64,000 bases of DNA from an uncultured Verrucomicrobia subdivision 3 bacterium (GTDB lineage Bacteria > Verrucomicrobiota > Verrucomicrobiia > Limisphaerales > UBA11358). Under the pieces are notes generated by a model. It did no database searches. It was not told where the DNA came from and saw nothing but the letters and a program-made list of their open reading frames with translations. Positions 36,801 to 45,915 of this stretch are shown here, piece after piece. Position 1 is the stretch's first letter. Every line of letters starts with the position of its first letter. The position numbers were made by a program, and so were the translations under genes. Where the stretch lies: assembly GCA_903850425.1 (NCBI GenBank), contig CAINLR010000066.1, positions 1 through 64,000 of the forward strand. Direction: 5' to 3'.

Positions 36801-36961
36801 TTGACGGTATTGTTAGGCAAACCCTGCTGGTTCTGCCAGGAGCGGATGAAAAAAGGCGCCGCCGGCAAATTGGAAATTTCCTGAGCCTTCGCCGGCGGAA
36901 AAGAAAACAGGGTCCCGACCAGCAAAGATCCGAGAATACAGTTGCGAAAAGCAGCGGCCAC
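33887..36961 (-). CDS. Two-component sensor histidine kinase with extracellular beta-propellers
   Basis: This encodes 1024 residues from GTG 36961. A signal peptide is followed by about 13-14 two-component regulator propeller repeats (LWLGTDAGLARFDG, LWIGTAGGGLSRL, LWIGTDGGGLNRWSQG), enough for two seven-bladed propellers (about 40-620). A Y_Y_Y domain (about 680-760), one membrane helix (about 767-788) and a HisKA_3 dimerisation domain with the phosphorylated His in IARDLHDELGSS follow. The HATPase domain contains VVKEALNNALKYA, DNGDGFD and GLDNMRHRIEALGG. The sensor half matches the hybrid two-component systems that control Bacteroides glycan loci, but here the regulator is a separate LuxR-type protein. 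It probably senses an oligosaccharide in the periplasm. Confidence 0.94.
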   Translation of the reverse strand: MAAAFRNCILGSLLVGTLFSFPPAKAQEISNLPAAPFFIRSWQNQQGLPNNTVNAVAQTRDGYLWLGTDAGLARFDGEHCRVLGLPEGLGSLQISALLEDHRGALWIGTAGGGLSRLMNGVIETFTTKDGLAGNSIQALIEAGSGEVWAGTPTGLSRWHDGRFEPLASSLGSMYVTDLARDQQGDIWVATLHNGLLRFSAANTFTNSRPTGALRLVNFSPRCVLVDNQNRVWVGARDKCVYCLDQGNWTRFGTNDGLPEIVLNRLAQTPDGTIWAASINEGLHYVRAGRFHALQRKDGLSDDAILSLFCDGQFLWAGTQSGGLCRIGPKKLSVYHPMAGLSECQLRSLAETTNGEIWLGTYGQGLYHWQAGQIEQLPGTPWQDHVIVEALLGGRDGSLWWGAGPGLYQWQDGKLLSRYDERLLAGDRIWCLCEDRNEGLWFGTYNGQLQFLKQKKFTAIKGLPARPVTALAQAPDGTLWIGSLGGGLGRWQNGRLTLLTTKDGLQSDLVRALLLDADGTLWIGTDGGGLNRWSQGQMHNFTTEQGLPDNSVLQILEDDDGNLWLGGNHGICRVSKRVLNDVAAGRTVSLHLMNCGMSEGMASEQCVGNFGAALKTRSGQLCFATAKGIVVIDPRQPTHVATLPVAAMEDVFVDKQLLKNPPATMPLPAAPTQGKAFNGAATIPAGRHSFDFHFTGIAFDAPEKIQFRYWLEGLDSGWTEWGDIRVAHYSYVPPGTYRFHVQASNLNGQWNEPGTGMALVVLPYFWQTLWFQVLSVVGMVGLIAAGIRLVERRRYRARLKRIEQEQTMERERVRIARDLHDELGSSLTYISMSITDIGQSKENSAEQLKARVEQISNFAVRTARALDEIVWAVNPRNDSLRSLVEYLTQLARELFENTEAHCRFQIADNLPEVPLPPEMRHHLFLVVKEALNNALKYAHATEISLSAKTIGQQFEICLHDNGDGFDLATVSERNERNGLDNMRHRIEALGGRFSIQTKPGQGTTIKLTVAYPRGHAAGTKPVPNV

Positions 36962-37035
36962 GCGCCCATGCCATCAAAAGCCGCGGTTCAACTCAAGGTC
37001 AATGTTCGCAACCGACCCGAACCGCAAGATTTTGA

Positions 37036-37051
37036 GGGCATGTTTATGCTC
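37036..37051 (+). promoter_or_regulatory. GGGCAT-N4-ATGCTC inverted-repeat motif
   Basis: GGGCATGTTTATGCTC lies between the divergent kinase gene (start 36961) and GH20 gene (start 37243). It matches the motifs upstream of the PL8 gene (51421-51436) and a prepilin gene (58870-58885); the consensus in gene orientation is GGGCAYRTTYATGCTC. Here the orientation points toward GH20, while the distance (75 bp) fits the kinase better. The rest of 36962-37242 shows nothing firm. Confidence 0.5.
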
Positions 37052-37242
37052 TTTCTGCATGTTGACCAACACTTCATCATGAAAGTTGAAATGCCTGCCT
37101 GACAGTTTCGCCCGTCAGCAACAAGCGAATTCCGCCGGCGATCACGATGCACACCAACTTAACACCTATCAATTTCAGGACGCGAACCAGCGTCGAAAGC
37201 CCGCCGGTTTGCTCGGCAGTGAAAAAAACGACGCCGCAGATT

Positions 37243-38796
37243 ATGAGAAATTTGATAATCGTGATCAGTCTTTTGGCAACCTCGCTGGCCGCGTCGTCTG
37301 CCGAACTCAATCTGATTCCCTGGCCGGCAAAGGTGCAGCCGCGAGCCGGACAATTTTCGCTGGACGGAAAAACCGTGGTCATGGCCGATGCCCCATTCAC
37401 TAATGAAGCCGCACGGCTGGCGAGTGCGATCCATTTACAAACCAACGCTGCAGCGGGAAAAAACCGAATCCGCCTGACCACGGACGGAGCCGAGGGACTC
37501 GGCGAAGAAGCTTACCGGCTGGAAGTTGATCCGCAAGGCGTGACCATCCACGCGCGCTCGGCGGCGGGCGTGTTTTACGGCGGTCAGACCCTCCGCCAAC
37601 TGCTTGATCCAAAGACCAGACAAATTCCGTTTGTGAACATTGAAGACGCGCCGCGTTACGCCTGGCGCGGATTGATGCTGGATGTCAGCCGGCATTTCTT
37701 CGATAAGCCGACGGTGCTACAACTGCTCGATTGGATGGCGGACTACAAACTGAATCGCTTTCATCTGCACCTCACCGACGACGCAGCCTGGCGGCTGGAG
37801 ATAAAAAAGTATCCCGAACTGACACAAGCTGGCGCGCGCGGAAATTTTACGGACGCGAATGCGCCGGCACGGTTCTTCACCAGAGCAGAGATGCAGGCAA
37901 TCGTCCAGTATGCGGCGCAGCGGCATATTGTCGTCGTGCCGGAGATTGATATGCCCGGCCACGCCAGTGCCGCCACCCGCGCGTTGCCGCACCTGGATGG
38001 CGGCATGCACACCTACCATCCCGCCCGCGAGGAGACGTATGACTTTCTTCAGAATGTGCTCTTGGACGTGATGCAGACGTTTCCCTCGCCCTGGATTCAT
38101 TTCGGCGGCGATGAAGTCAATACCAGCGGCTGGAGCAAGGATGCCGACGTGGCGGAGAAACTCCGAGCCGTGGGATTGGCGAAGCCGCAACAATTGGAAG
38201 GTTACTTTGTGCGCCGCATGACTAAGTATATTAGCGAACAGGGCCGCACACCGATGGGCTGGGATGAAATCGTTTCTGCCAAGCCCACGACCAACACGGT
38301 GGTTTTCTGGTGGCGTCACAACAAGCCAGAGATGCTCGAACAAGCGCTGGCCGGCGGTTATGCCGTCGTGCTGACGCCGCGTTCGCCATACTATCTTGAT
38401 TATCCGCAAGACCAGTCCTACCCCAAAATCGGCTGGAAACTTCTCAACACGCCCGAAGCAGTTTATCGTGGTCCACTCCTTCCGACCAACCTGCCATCGG
38501 CGCAACGAAAACAAATTCTCGGCGTGGAAGCTTGTGTCTGGACCGAACGCATCGCCAGCGTGCCGTATCTGGAATTCATGGTCATGCCGCGCATGGTGGC
38601 GCTGGCGGAAATGGCGTGGACGCCAGATAATCAGCGGGACTTCGCGCAGTTCAGCGCACGTTTGAAACCGTTCATGGCCCAATACCGGCAACTGGGAATC
38701 CAAAGCTACGACGCAGACCAACCGGATAGTTCACTGCGCGAAGCCAGTCCTTTACCAACTCCCGCCAGCGCAGCGGCTGCCCACGCGAATAATTAA
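37243..38796 (+). CDS. GH20 beta-N-acetylhexosaminidase, secreted
   Basis: This encodes 517 residues from ATG 37243 (MRNLIIVISLLATSLAASSA, signal peptide); an earlier in-frame ATG at 37147 would add 32 residues in front of it. The GH20 N-terminal beta/alpha domain (about 22-140) is followed by the catalytic barrel: RGLMLDVSRHFF, FHLHLTDDAAWRLE, VPEIDMPGHA, and HFGGDEVNTSGW with the catalytic Asp-Glu pair. MGWDEI and VEACVWTERI further along also fit the family. It removes terminal GlcNAc or GalNAc from glycans by substrate-assisted catalysis. Beside the mannosidases and a glycan-type sensor kinase, N-glycan or chitin-like oligosaccharides are plausible substrates (inference). Confidence 0.94.
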   Translation: MRNLIIVISLLATSLAASSAELNLIPWPAKVQPRAGQFSLDGKTVVMADAPFTNEAARLASAIHLQTNAAAGKNRIRLTTDGAEGLGEEAYRLEVDPQGVTIHARSAAGVFYGGQTLRQLLDPKTRQIPFVNIEDAPRYAWRGLMLDVSRHFFDKPTVLQLLDWMADYKLNRFHLHLTDDAAWRLEIKKYPELTQAGARGNFTDANAPARFFTRAEMQAIVQYAAQRHIVVVPEIDMPGHASAATRALPHLDGGMHTYHPAREETYDFLQNVLLDVMQTFPSPWIHFGGDEVNTSGWSKDADVAEKLRAVGLAKPQQLEGYFVRRMTKYISEQGRTPMGWDEIVSAKPTTNTVVFWWRHNKPEMLEQALAGGYAVVLTPRSPYYLDYPQDQSYPKIGWKLLNTPEAVYRGPLLPTNLPSAQRKQILGVEACVWTERIASVPYLEFMVMPRMVALAEMAWTPDNQRDFAQFSARLKPFMAQYRQLGIQSYDADQPDSSLREASPLPTPASAAAAHANN

Positions 38797-38827
38797 CTGA
38801 ACGCCGAAGTCGGAATTCCGGCCGGTA

Positions 38828-38854
38828 GTGGGACAGGCAAGATGCCTGTCCCAC
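38828..38854. repeat. GTGGGACAGGC perfect hairpin between convergent genes
   Basis: Arms of 11 bp (GTGGGACAGGC and GCCTGTCCCAC) enclose a 5-nt loop, between the convergent GH20 and PATR stops. There is no T-run. Sequences of this form recur in intergenic regions of Verrucomicrobia and relatives as REP-like elements, and this copy could also help end transcription from both sides. Confidence 0.75.
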
Positions 38855-38886
38855 TGCAGCTGGCTAACGCGGCTTCCGAGTGCGGG

Positions 38887-41800
38887 TTAAGGATAGATGA
38901 GACGGAAGAACACCGTCGGGTTCGCCGCATTTAATGGAATAGGAACCGTCGTTACATTCGTCGAGTTGGGCCAGGTGAACCAGGTGCCGCCGAGGCCGGT
39001 GTTCAAGGAGTTGGTCTGCGCTTGCAGGCGCCAGCCGAGATGATCCGCCGGCCAGGATAGTGTCAGCGTATTGCCAGTGATGGAATTGGTCAGCATCGGC
39101 GAGTTGGTATTGACCGTCACCACTGAGGTCACCGCCAGTTTCACGGCGGAACCCGTGTTCAGCAACTGCGCGGTCACGCCCGATGGCAGCGGGCCGAGTT
39201 GGAAGCCGCCAAAGCCGTTGGTGCCGCCAATCGTGCCGGTGTAGGTGAACAGAGTATTGGTGCCGATCGTCAGGCTGGGATCAAGAATCTGAACAATGTT
39301 CGTGCCGCTCACATTCAGTGCGGTAGCGGCAACCTTGCCGCCGGCCGCCACGTTGAACTGACTATAGGTCGTGATCGCGTTAGTATTCCCCAAATTCAAT
39401 GTGGCCACGGTCAAAGTATTGGCGCCAGTAGCTGCCCCGCCTTGAATCGTGCCGCCGGCCTGGACGGTCGTCACGCCGCCGACATTGCCTGAGCCGCCCA
39501 GCGTGGCGCTGGCTTGAACGATCAATCCGCCGGAACCGACCACGCCGTTGACCAGCAAGGTTCCGCCACTGACCGTCGTGTTGGTGACATAGGCGTTAGT
39601 TCCCGCCAAAGTCCAGGTGCCGGGACCGACCACGGTTACTCCGGTCAGTAAGTTTGTGCCGTTGTCTGCAATGACGCCTGACACGGTGCCGTTGCCCACG
39701 CCGCCCAATTGAACCGTGCGCAAAGTGGTGGTGGGAACCAGAGTTCCCGCCAATTTCAACGTCCCGCCATTGACCACGAAGGCGCTGCCGCCGCCACCGC
39801 TGAACAAGTTGAAATTGCCGTCAATCTCATTGTTGCCCGCTTCATTGATCAGCACGCCGGCGCTGCCGCCGCCGCCAATCCAACTGGTGGTGAACGCGAG
39901 CGTTGCCGGCAGCAGCAGGTTGCCGCTGACGCCGTTCAGATGGAGTTCGGGATGACCAGCGGTGCCGTTCACGATGGTGATCATTTTGGAGCCGCTGCCC
40001 AACGCGGCGGCATTGGTGATCCACAACGCGCCGGCATTGATGGTAACACCGTTGGTGAAGGTGTTCATGCCGTTCAAAGCCAAAGTTCCACCAAACCCAT
40101 TTTCCAGCAATGAACCGGGGCCGCTGATCACGCCGCTGTAAGTCTGGCTGGTATTGGTAGCCACCACAAAGGCGAGCGTCGTATTGGTCACCGCGATATT
40201 CGCGTTGCCCGGCAGCGTGCCGTTGACAAGGCCATTGCCAATTTGAAGCGTCGTGTTGCTGATCGTTGTGCCGCCAGAGTAAGTGTTCGCGCCAGTGAGG
40301 ATGACAGTCTGCGCGCCGAGTTTGGTCACGCTGTAACCGCTGCCGCCATCGCTGATCACGCCGCTGATCGTGCCGCCGCTGGTGTTTTGGGCGCCAATGG
40401 TCGCATTCCCCAACAGATGCACCGGGCCGGAATAATTTCCCGCAGTGTCCACGCGCAGTGCGCCCCAACCCTCGCTATTGCCGGGACCGATCAAATTGAG
40501 CGTGGCCGGCACGGCCACACCCGTGTTGGCGACCCATAAGGTGCCGCCGCTGGCGACGTTGATCACTGCGGTGGCATTCAGGTTGATATTGGTGCTGGTG
40601 ATGTCTCCTTTGGCCGTGAGCGTTGTGCCGGCCGGAATGTTAATCGTCCCGGTGAAACCAGACATGGAGCCCGGCCCGCTGAAATTGATTTCCTCGGTCT
40701 GCGGCAAATTGATGATGCCGACCCCACCGATGGTGTTGGTCACCGTCACGAAGGCCGGAATGCCACCACTATTGGTGATGGCCAAAACACTGTTGTTGGT
40801 AATCGGCCCCGTGCCGGCGGCAGTCAAATTCGCCACGGTGTTATTGGCGACTAACTGCAGCGTGCCGCTGCTGATGAGCGTGCCGCCGCCGTAAGCATTC
40901 ACACCACTCAAGGCCGCCACACCGGTTCCTGACTGCACGAGATTGCCCGCGCCGGAAATGACGCCGGACACGGCAAGACTGTTCGCGCGTTGCAGGATCA
41001 AGGTTCCGTTGTCCGTCACGCTCCCGCCCGGCAGAGCGCCGTTGGCGTCGCTGTTGCCAATCTGCAAAGTGCCGGCGCTGCCAATGGTCGTGCTGCCGGA
41101 AACGGCGCTGTTGGCGTTGTCCAAAATCAATTTGCCGCCATTCTGACCAACCGTGATGCCACCGCTGAAATTGTCACCGCCCGTGCCCGCCAGGGTGAGC
41201 GTTCCACCGCCGGATTTGGTAATGCTGGCCGCTCCGGTAATGCGCCCACTCCCGCCGAATACATAGTTCAGCGTGTTGTTGGTGACATTGATTTCACTTG
41301 GCGAAACGGTCGCCACCAGAGTGACCGCGCTGTTGCTGGCGGAGTCATTGAAGGTCACAAATTCCGGATCAGCATAAGCCGCGGGGGAGCCGAGGTTTTG
41401 CCAGTTGAAGTTGCTGAAATTCCAATTGCCATTGAGCGTCGCCCCGACGGCTCCCACCCAAGCCAGCGCAGTTGGCGTCGTGGTGAGACTCAAATCAATT
41501 CGAGAGTTGGCCGCGTTGTCAACCAATGTCCCGGCAAAGCCCGCCGGCAGCGTGCCGAGGGTAATGCTGCTGTAGGGATCGGACCCGGTGTAGCTGATCA
41601 ACGGAAAGGTGGTCAGCCCGAGGCCGTTCACGATCGCGCCAATGTTCAGCGTGGTGGCGCCGCCCGCGTTGATCGTGATGGCGACGATGTTGGTCACCAG
41701 CGCGCTGCCGTTGACGTTCAATTGTAGCGTGCCGCCGTTAAGATTCAGCGTGTTGATCGGCGCGGCGGGCGAGCCCGCAAAGTTTGTGACCACGAGCGTG

Positions 41801-44800
41801 CCGCTGTTCTCCAGCGTGAGGGTGCTCACCGCACCGTTGGCGCCAGCGACAATCGCATTCGCTTGCAAAACTCCGCCGTTGATGTCCACGGTGCCCGCCG
41901 TGGAGGGCGAGTTCACGTTGACCGCCAAGTTCAAATTGCCGCTCACGGACAATGTGGCGTTGGTGACAATGCTCGGGTTGGTGCCGATGGTGATGGTGCC
42001 CTTGCCTACTTTCGAGGCGCTGGAGACCGAGTGGAAGCCAATGTTGACGGTGCTGGCGCTAATATTGCCGGCGTCGAATTCCAGCGTGCCGGTGGTGGTG
42101 CCAGCGCCGCTGGTGGCGGTGGAAGCGTAGCCCACGCTGAGCGTGCTGATTTTCGCATTGACGATCCCGCCGGTTAAATTGGCGTCAGCGGTCAGCGTGG
42201 TCGTGCCGGTGTTAAAGGCACCACCGCCGACTTCAAACAAGCCGACGGCACTGCTGCTGTAACCTTGGAAGGTCACTGTGGGATACGGGGCAACGTTAGG
42301 GTAAATGGGGTTGAACTGTAGCGTGGCGCTCGTCTTCTGCCGGCCAATCGCTATGGTGTCGGCATTGATGGTGTTGGCCTGCCCCAGGTAAAGGAAGGAT
42401 GGCAAGCCCGAGTTGAAAATGGAATCGCCCACCGTAATTCCGGCATTGGCTTGGTTTCCGCTCGTGTCCGTGGTGGTGGTCTGGAACGTCGTCGTGATGT
42501 TATTCGTCTTGGCCAGGTAAAGAATGCCGCTGACATAATTGATGGCGTTGGCGGCGGTCGCGCCAACAGCGATTTGCGCGACGGTGCAATTGTAATTATC
42601 CAAGCCGGACATATCCAGTATGGCTTGGCTGCCGCTGACGCCCGTGGTGGTAGATGCCGCAGCCCCATCGCCATTCCAAACCTGCACGCTGGCATTGGAG
42701 TTCACCACGCTCAACGTGCCACCCGCGCCGTAGATGTTCACATAACCCTTTTGCACCGGATTGCCCGTGTTGATCGCGCCGATGGTCAGCGTGTTGGTAA
42801 TGGACAGCGTCGCGCCACTGACAATTTCCGTGTTGTGATAAGTGGTGAGATTCGTGAAGGTCACCGTGGACACGGTGAAGTTTGCATCCACGATGTTGTT
42901 GAAGTTTTCAGGAGCACTCAACGCGCCCGCGCCACCACCCAGAGTTGAGAGCACCGAAGCACTGACCGCCGCCGTGTTGTTGAAGATGAGATTATCCACC
43001 GGAGTCGGCACGCCGGGCAGGAACCAATTCAACCGGTCGGACCAATTCGTGTTCAGATTGAGACCGTCGGCACCGGACCAGATCACGTTTGGTCGAATCC
43101 CAATCGGCCCGCTGGTGACCGTGAGCAGCACCGCAGTATTATCCGGACTCTCGGAAATGCTGCCGGCATAACCTGCGGGGAGGCTGCCGACGGCAAAGTT
43201 AAAATTGCCGGCTGCCAAATTGATGCCGGCGGATTGGATGACGGTGAACGTGACCGGGTAACTCGCGAGGATGGGCAACGCGAGCACATTGATTTTGTTG
43301 CTCGCGCTGATGATGCCGTCGGCATTGAGGCTGGACACCACGCTGATGGGGGCTTGCAGCCCGGAGAGCGCCACGTTGAAAGCGGCATTAGTCACCGTCA
43401 AGCTGTTCAGCACCGCCGTCTGCCCGACCAAACCCGACACGTCGAAAGTTCCGTTGCTGACCAGCACGGACACGCTATTGGAGAGCGATACGGCATTGGT
43501 CAACGCCAGCGTGCCTTTGCCAATGATGGTATTGCCAGTATAACTCACCGGGCTGCTCAAGGTGAGCGTGCCATTGCCGTTCTGGGTCAGCCCGCCACCG
43601 CCGCCAAAGCTCGTGGCCAAAAGAACATTGTCCGAGCGACTAAACGCCAAGGTTCCTTGATCGTCCACCACACCAGCCGGCAAAGCGCCGTTGGTGTCGT
43701 TATTGCCGATTTGCAACGTCGCGCCGTTGGTGATGCCCGCGCCGCCGGAAATGGCGCCGTTGGCGTCGTCGAGAATCACCGTGCCACCGCCGACCACGAT
43801 GCCGCCGCTGAAATTATCCCCGCCCGTTTCGGCGAGCGCCAGCGAGGCGCTGCCTTGTTTGTTCAAGCCCACGGGACCGGTGAGACTCCCGACGCCGTTG
43901 AAGGTGTAGTTCAAAACATTGTTGGTCACGTTCAAACCCAGCGGCATGCGGGTGGCGGTCAGGTTGACGGTGCTGGTCTTGCCCAAATCGTCAAAGTTCA
44001 CGGAATCGTTTTCCACGTAAGCCACCGCCACGCCAGCGTTCGTCCAGTTTAAAGTGGTGGTGTTCCAAAGATTGTTCACGCCCCCGCCCCATTGATCAGC
44101 TTTCGCGGTGGAAGGTCCGTTGGTGACGACCAGCCAGACGACGCTGGTCAGGTCGTTGGAAACATAACCCTTGAACGTGCCCGGCAGCGTGCCAAGACTC
44201 ATGCTGCCGCCTGAGAATGAGGCGTAGCTGATCAGCGGAAACTGGCTCGGATAACCGAACAGCACCGGGACCGCGGAAACATTGATGACGCTGGCATCGT
44301 CCGCAAGGGTGAGCGAACTCACGACAACATTGGCCACGGTTTTGCCCGCCGGGATTTGCAGCGTCGCACCGCCAAGATTCAGCGTGCCGATGGGGAAGCC
44401 CGGCGTGCCCGCCGTGTTGCTCACGACGAGCGTGCCGCCGGTCATGTTGATGGCGCTCGTAACGTTTCCGTTGGTTGAAGTAATGTTGTTGGCCAAAACC
44501 ACGCCGTTGGAGATGTTCAAAGTCGCCGCCGGGTTCGCGGAAGCAGCCCCAGGATTGTAACCCAAAATGAAGTTGGTTATCACCACGAGCGTGCCATTGG
44601 TGACATTCACCGTGCCGGTCACTTTGCCGACAGCGGTATTGATGTTCACATATCCCGCATAGAGTGTATTTACGTTGAAGACGCCCGCGCCGATGGTCAA
44701 CGCGCCCGTGGCCGTTCCGGTGCCGGTGCCATTTTGCCCACGGCCAACATAGCAAGTATTCACCTGCGCATCCACGGTGCCCAAACTCAAATCCACGATG

Positions 44801-45732
44801 CCCGAACACGGCGAACCGCTGGTGGTTTGCACCGAATTGTCGCCAATGGCCAGGGCCGCCACGCGGTTGGTCGCGCCTCTTCCGCGCAGATAAACGGATG
44901 GGTTGCCGCCGGCGAGCGACGGATTGAACAGGAGGTTCCCATACGATTTGCTGTGTCCGACGGCAATAGTGTCAATGAACAGCCCGTTGGTCTGGCCCAA
45001 TTGCACATTGTTGGGGTCGCCCGAGCCGCCGTTGGAAACCGCGTCGCCAATGTTGAGCGTCGGCGTGGTGGTGCCATTGAGCGAAATGAGGTTGGTTTTC
45101 GCCAAGATCAACAAACTGGTGAGATGATTACTCGCGTTATTGTTGGGAGACGTGTTGGAAAGCGGCAATCCGCCCGGCAGCAGCCGGCCCGCCGTCAGGT
45201 TAAAGTTGTCTAATCCGGAGAGATCCAGAACGGCCAGGTGGGCACCGGAGGAACCAGACCCCTGTTGCACGACCATGGTCGAAGCCACGTTGGTGCTGAT
45301 AACCATCAAGCGCCCGCCCGCTCCGGTGACCGTAGCGTTCACGATTTCGCCCGCGCCATTGTCGGCCAAGGTGCCCACGAACATAAGGTTGGCCGCCGCG
45401 TTGTTGGACACAGTCAACGTCACTCCCGGTTTGATCCAGGTGGTGTGGTAATTGTTCGTGTTCCCATACCGGAGCGAGAGAATGGTCAGGTTGCCATCCA
45501 CGATATTATTGATGTTGGATACGGTGGCGTCGGCGCCCGGATCATAGAACCGGAGGTCATTACCCGCCGGCGTGCCACCAGTCCAGTTTAGGCCGTCGGA
45601 CCAGTTGGTATTGCCACTAACTAAATCGGCACCGCTCCAGATAATCGTGGCGGCCAGCACGGGCTTTGCCACGAGCAAACCGGTCAACAGGATGACGCGG
45701 CGGAGGCTAATCAATGAGGTATTCATAAGCAT
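38887..45732 (-). CDS. Giant secreted PATR protein with an internal duplication
   Basis: This encodes 2281 residues with a signal peptide ending near KPVLA-ATIIWSG. PATR units of the L-x-K-x-G-x-G-T-L-x-L type fill the protein. The opening W-S-G-A-D..N-T-N-W-S-D..L-N-W segment at about residue 30 recurs at about 881. In both places it is followed by the same order of features: N-x-Y-H-x-T, L-D-x-S-G-L-D-N, Y/L-L-A-K-T-N, I-A-x-G. This indicates duplication of a segment of several hundred residues. W-x-G restart modules also occur near 544 and 1420. The C-terminal ~75 residues (SWPADHLGWRLQAQTNSLNT through VFFRLIYP) match those of the genes at 10819 and 51589. It is probably a cell-surface fibre. 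Confidence 0.87.
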   Translation of the reverse strand: MLMNTSLISLRRVILLTGLLVAKPVLAATIIWSGADLVSGNTNWSDGLNWTGGTPAGNDLRFYDPGADATVSNINNIVDGNLTILSLRYGNTNNYHTTWIKPGVTLTVSNNAAANLMFVGTLADNGAGEIVNATVTGAGGRLMVISTNVASTMVVQQGSGSSGAHLAVLDLSGLDNFNLTAGRLLPGGLPLSNTSPNNNASNHLTSLLILAKTNLISLNGTTTPTLNIGDAVSNGGSGDPNNVQLGQTNGLFIDTIAVGHSKSYGNLLFNPSLAGGNPSVYLRGRGATNRVAALAIGDNSVQTTSGSPCSGIVDLSLGTVDAQVNTCYVGRGQNGTGTGTATGALTIGAGVFNVNTLYAGYVNINTAVGKVTGTVNVTNGTLVVITNFILGYNPGAASANPAATLNISNGVVLANNITSTNGNVTSAINMTGGTLVVSNTAGTPGFPIGTLNLGGATLQIPAGKTVANVVVSSLTLADDASVINVSAVPVLFGYPSQFPLISYASFSGGSMSLGTLPGTFKGYVSNDLTSVVWLVVTNGPSTAKADQWGGGVNNLWNTTTLNWTNAGVAVAYVENDSVNFDDLGKTSTVNLTATRMPLGLNVTNNVLNYTFNGVGSLTGPVGLNKQGSASLALAETGGDNFSGGIVVGGGTVILDDANGAISGGAGITNGATLQIGNNDTNGALPAGVVDDQGTLAFSRSDNVLLATSFGGGGGLTQNGNGTLTLSSPVSYTGNTIIGKGTLALTNAVSLSNSVSVLVSNGTFDVSGLVGQTAVLNSLTVTNAAFNVALSGLQAPISVVSSLNADGIISASNKINVLALPILASYPVTFTVIQSAGINLAAGNFNFAVGSLPAGYAGSISESPDNTAVLLTVTSGPIGIRPNVIWSGADGLNLNTNWSDRLNWFLPGVPTPVDNLIFNNTAAVSASVLSTLGGGAGALSAPENFNNIVDANFTVSTVTFTNLTTYHNTEIVSGATLSITNTLTIGAINTGNPVQKGYVNIYGAGGTLSVVNSNASVQVWNGDGAAASTTTGVSGSQAILDMSGLDNYNCTVAQIAVGATAANAINYVSGILYLAKTNNITTTFQTTTTDTSGNQANAGITVGDSIFNSGLPSFLYLGQANTINADTIAIGRQKTSATLQFNPIYPNVAPYPTVTFQGYSSSAVGLFEVGGGAFNTGTTTLTADANLTGGIVNAKISTLSVGYASTATSGAGTTTGTLEFDAGNISASTVNIGFHSVSSASKVGKGTITIGTNPSIVTNATLSVSGNLNLAVNVNSPSTAGTVDINGGVLQANAIVAGANGAVSTLTLENSGTLVVTNFAGSPAAPINTLNLNGGTLQLNVNGSALVTNIVAITINAGGATTLNIGAIVNGLGLTTFPLISYTGSDPYSSITLGTLPAGFAGTLVDNAANSRIDLSLTTTPTALAWVGAVGATLNGNWNFSNFNWQNLGSPAAYADPEFVTFNDSASNSAVTLVATVSPSEINVTNNTLNYVFGGSGRITGAASITKSGGGTLTLAGTGGDNFSGGITVGQNGGKLILDNANSAVSGSTTIGSAGTLQIGNSDANGALPGGSVTDNGTLILQRANSLAVSGVISGAGNLVQSGTGVAALSGVNAYGGGTLISSGTLQLVANNTVANLTAAGTGPITNNSVLAITNSGGIPAFVTVTNTIGGVGIINLPQTEEINFSGPGSMSGFTGTINIPAGTTLTAKGDITSTNINLNATAVINVASGGTLWVANTGVAVPATLNLIGPGNSEGWGALRVDTAGNYSGPVHLLGNATIGAQNTSGGTISGVISDGGSGYSVTKLGAQTVILTGANTYSGGTTISNTTLQIGNGLVNGTLPGNANIAVTNTTLAFVVATNTSQTYSGVISGPGSLLENGFGGTLALNGMNTFTNGVTINAGALWITNAAALGSGSKMITIVNGTAGHPELHLNGVSGNLLLPATLAFTTSWIGGGGSAGVLINEAGNNEIDGNFNLFSGGGGSAFVVNGGTLKLAGTLVPTTTLRTVQLGGVGNGTVSGVIADNGTNLLTGVTVVGPGTWTLAGTNAYVTNTTVSGGTLLVNGVVGSGGLIVQASATLGGSGNVGGVTTVQAGGTIQGGAATGANTLTVATLNLGNTNAITTYSQFNVAAGGKVAATALNVSGTNIVQILDPSLTIGTNTLFTYTGTIGGTNGFGGFQLGPLPSGVTAQLLNTGSAVKLAVTSVVTVNTNSPMLTNSITGNTLTLSWPADHLGWRLQAQTNSLNTGLGGTWFTWPNSTNVTTVPIPLNAANPTVFFRLIYP

Positions 45733-45915
45733 TAAGTCGAGAGGTTGTAGTTATCAAATCGAAAGAACCTATTTAGTAAGTCAGGGTTCCAAAGTGAACA
45801 ACAGTTTTGGGTGATGGGAATGAGTTATTCATAAATACACTTCACAGGTCAAGCGGAAAACAGGTGGAAAATGGCAATACCACTAGAAGCGACGAGTTGG
45901 CTGCGTGTCGCGCGC

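Noticed and set aside
37077-37268. Minus-strand hydrophobic frame (two possible membrane helices) in the kinase/GH20 intergenic region
   Set aside because: It has no ATG or GTG at a sensible place, and its start lies antisense to the GH20 signal-peptide codons, which alone can produce hydrophobic antisense text.
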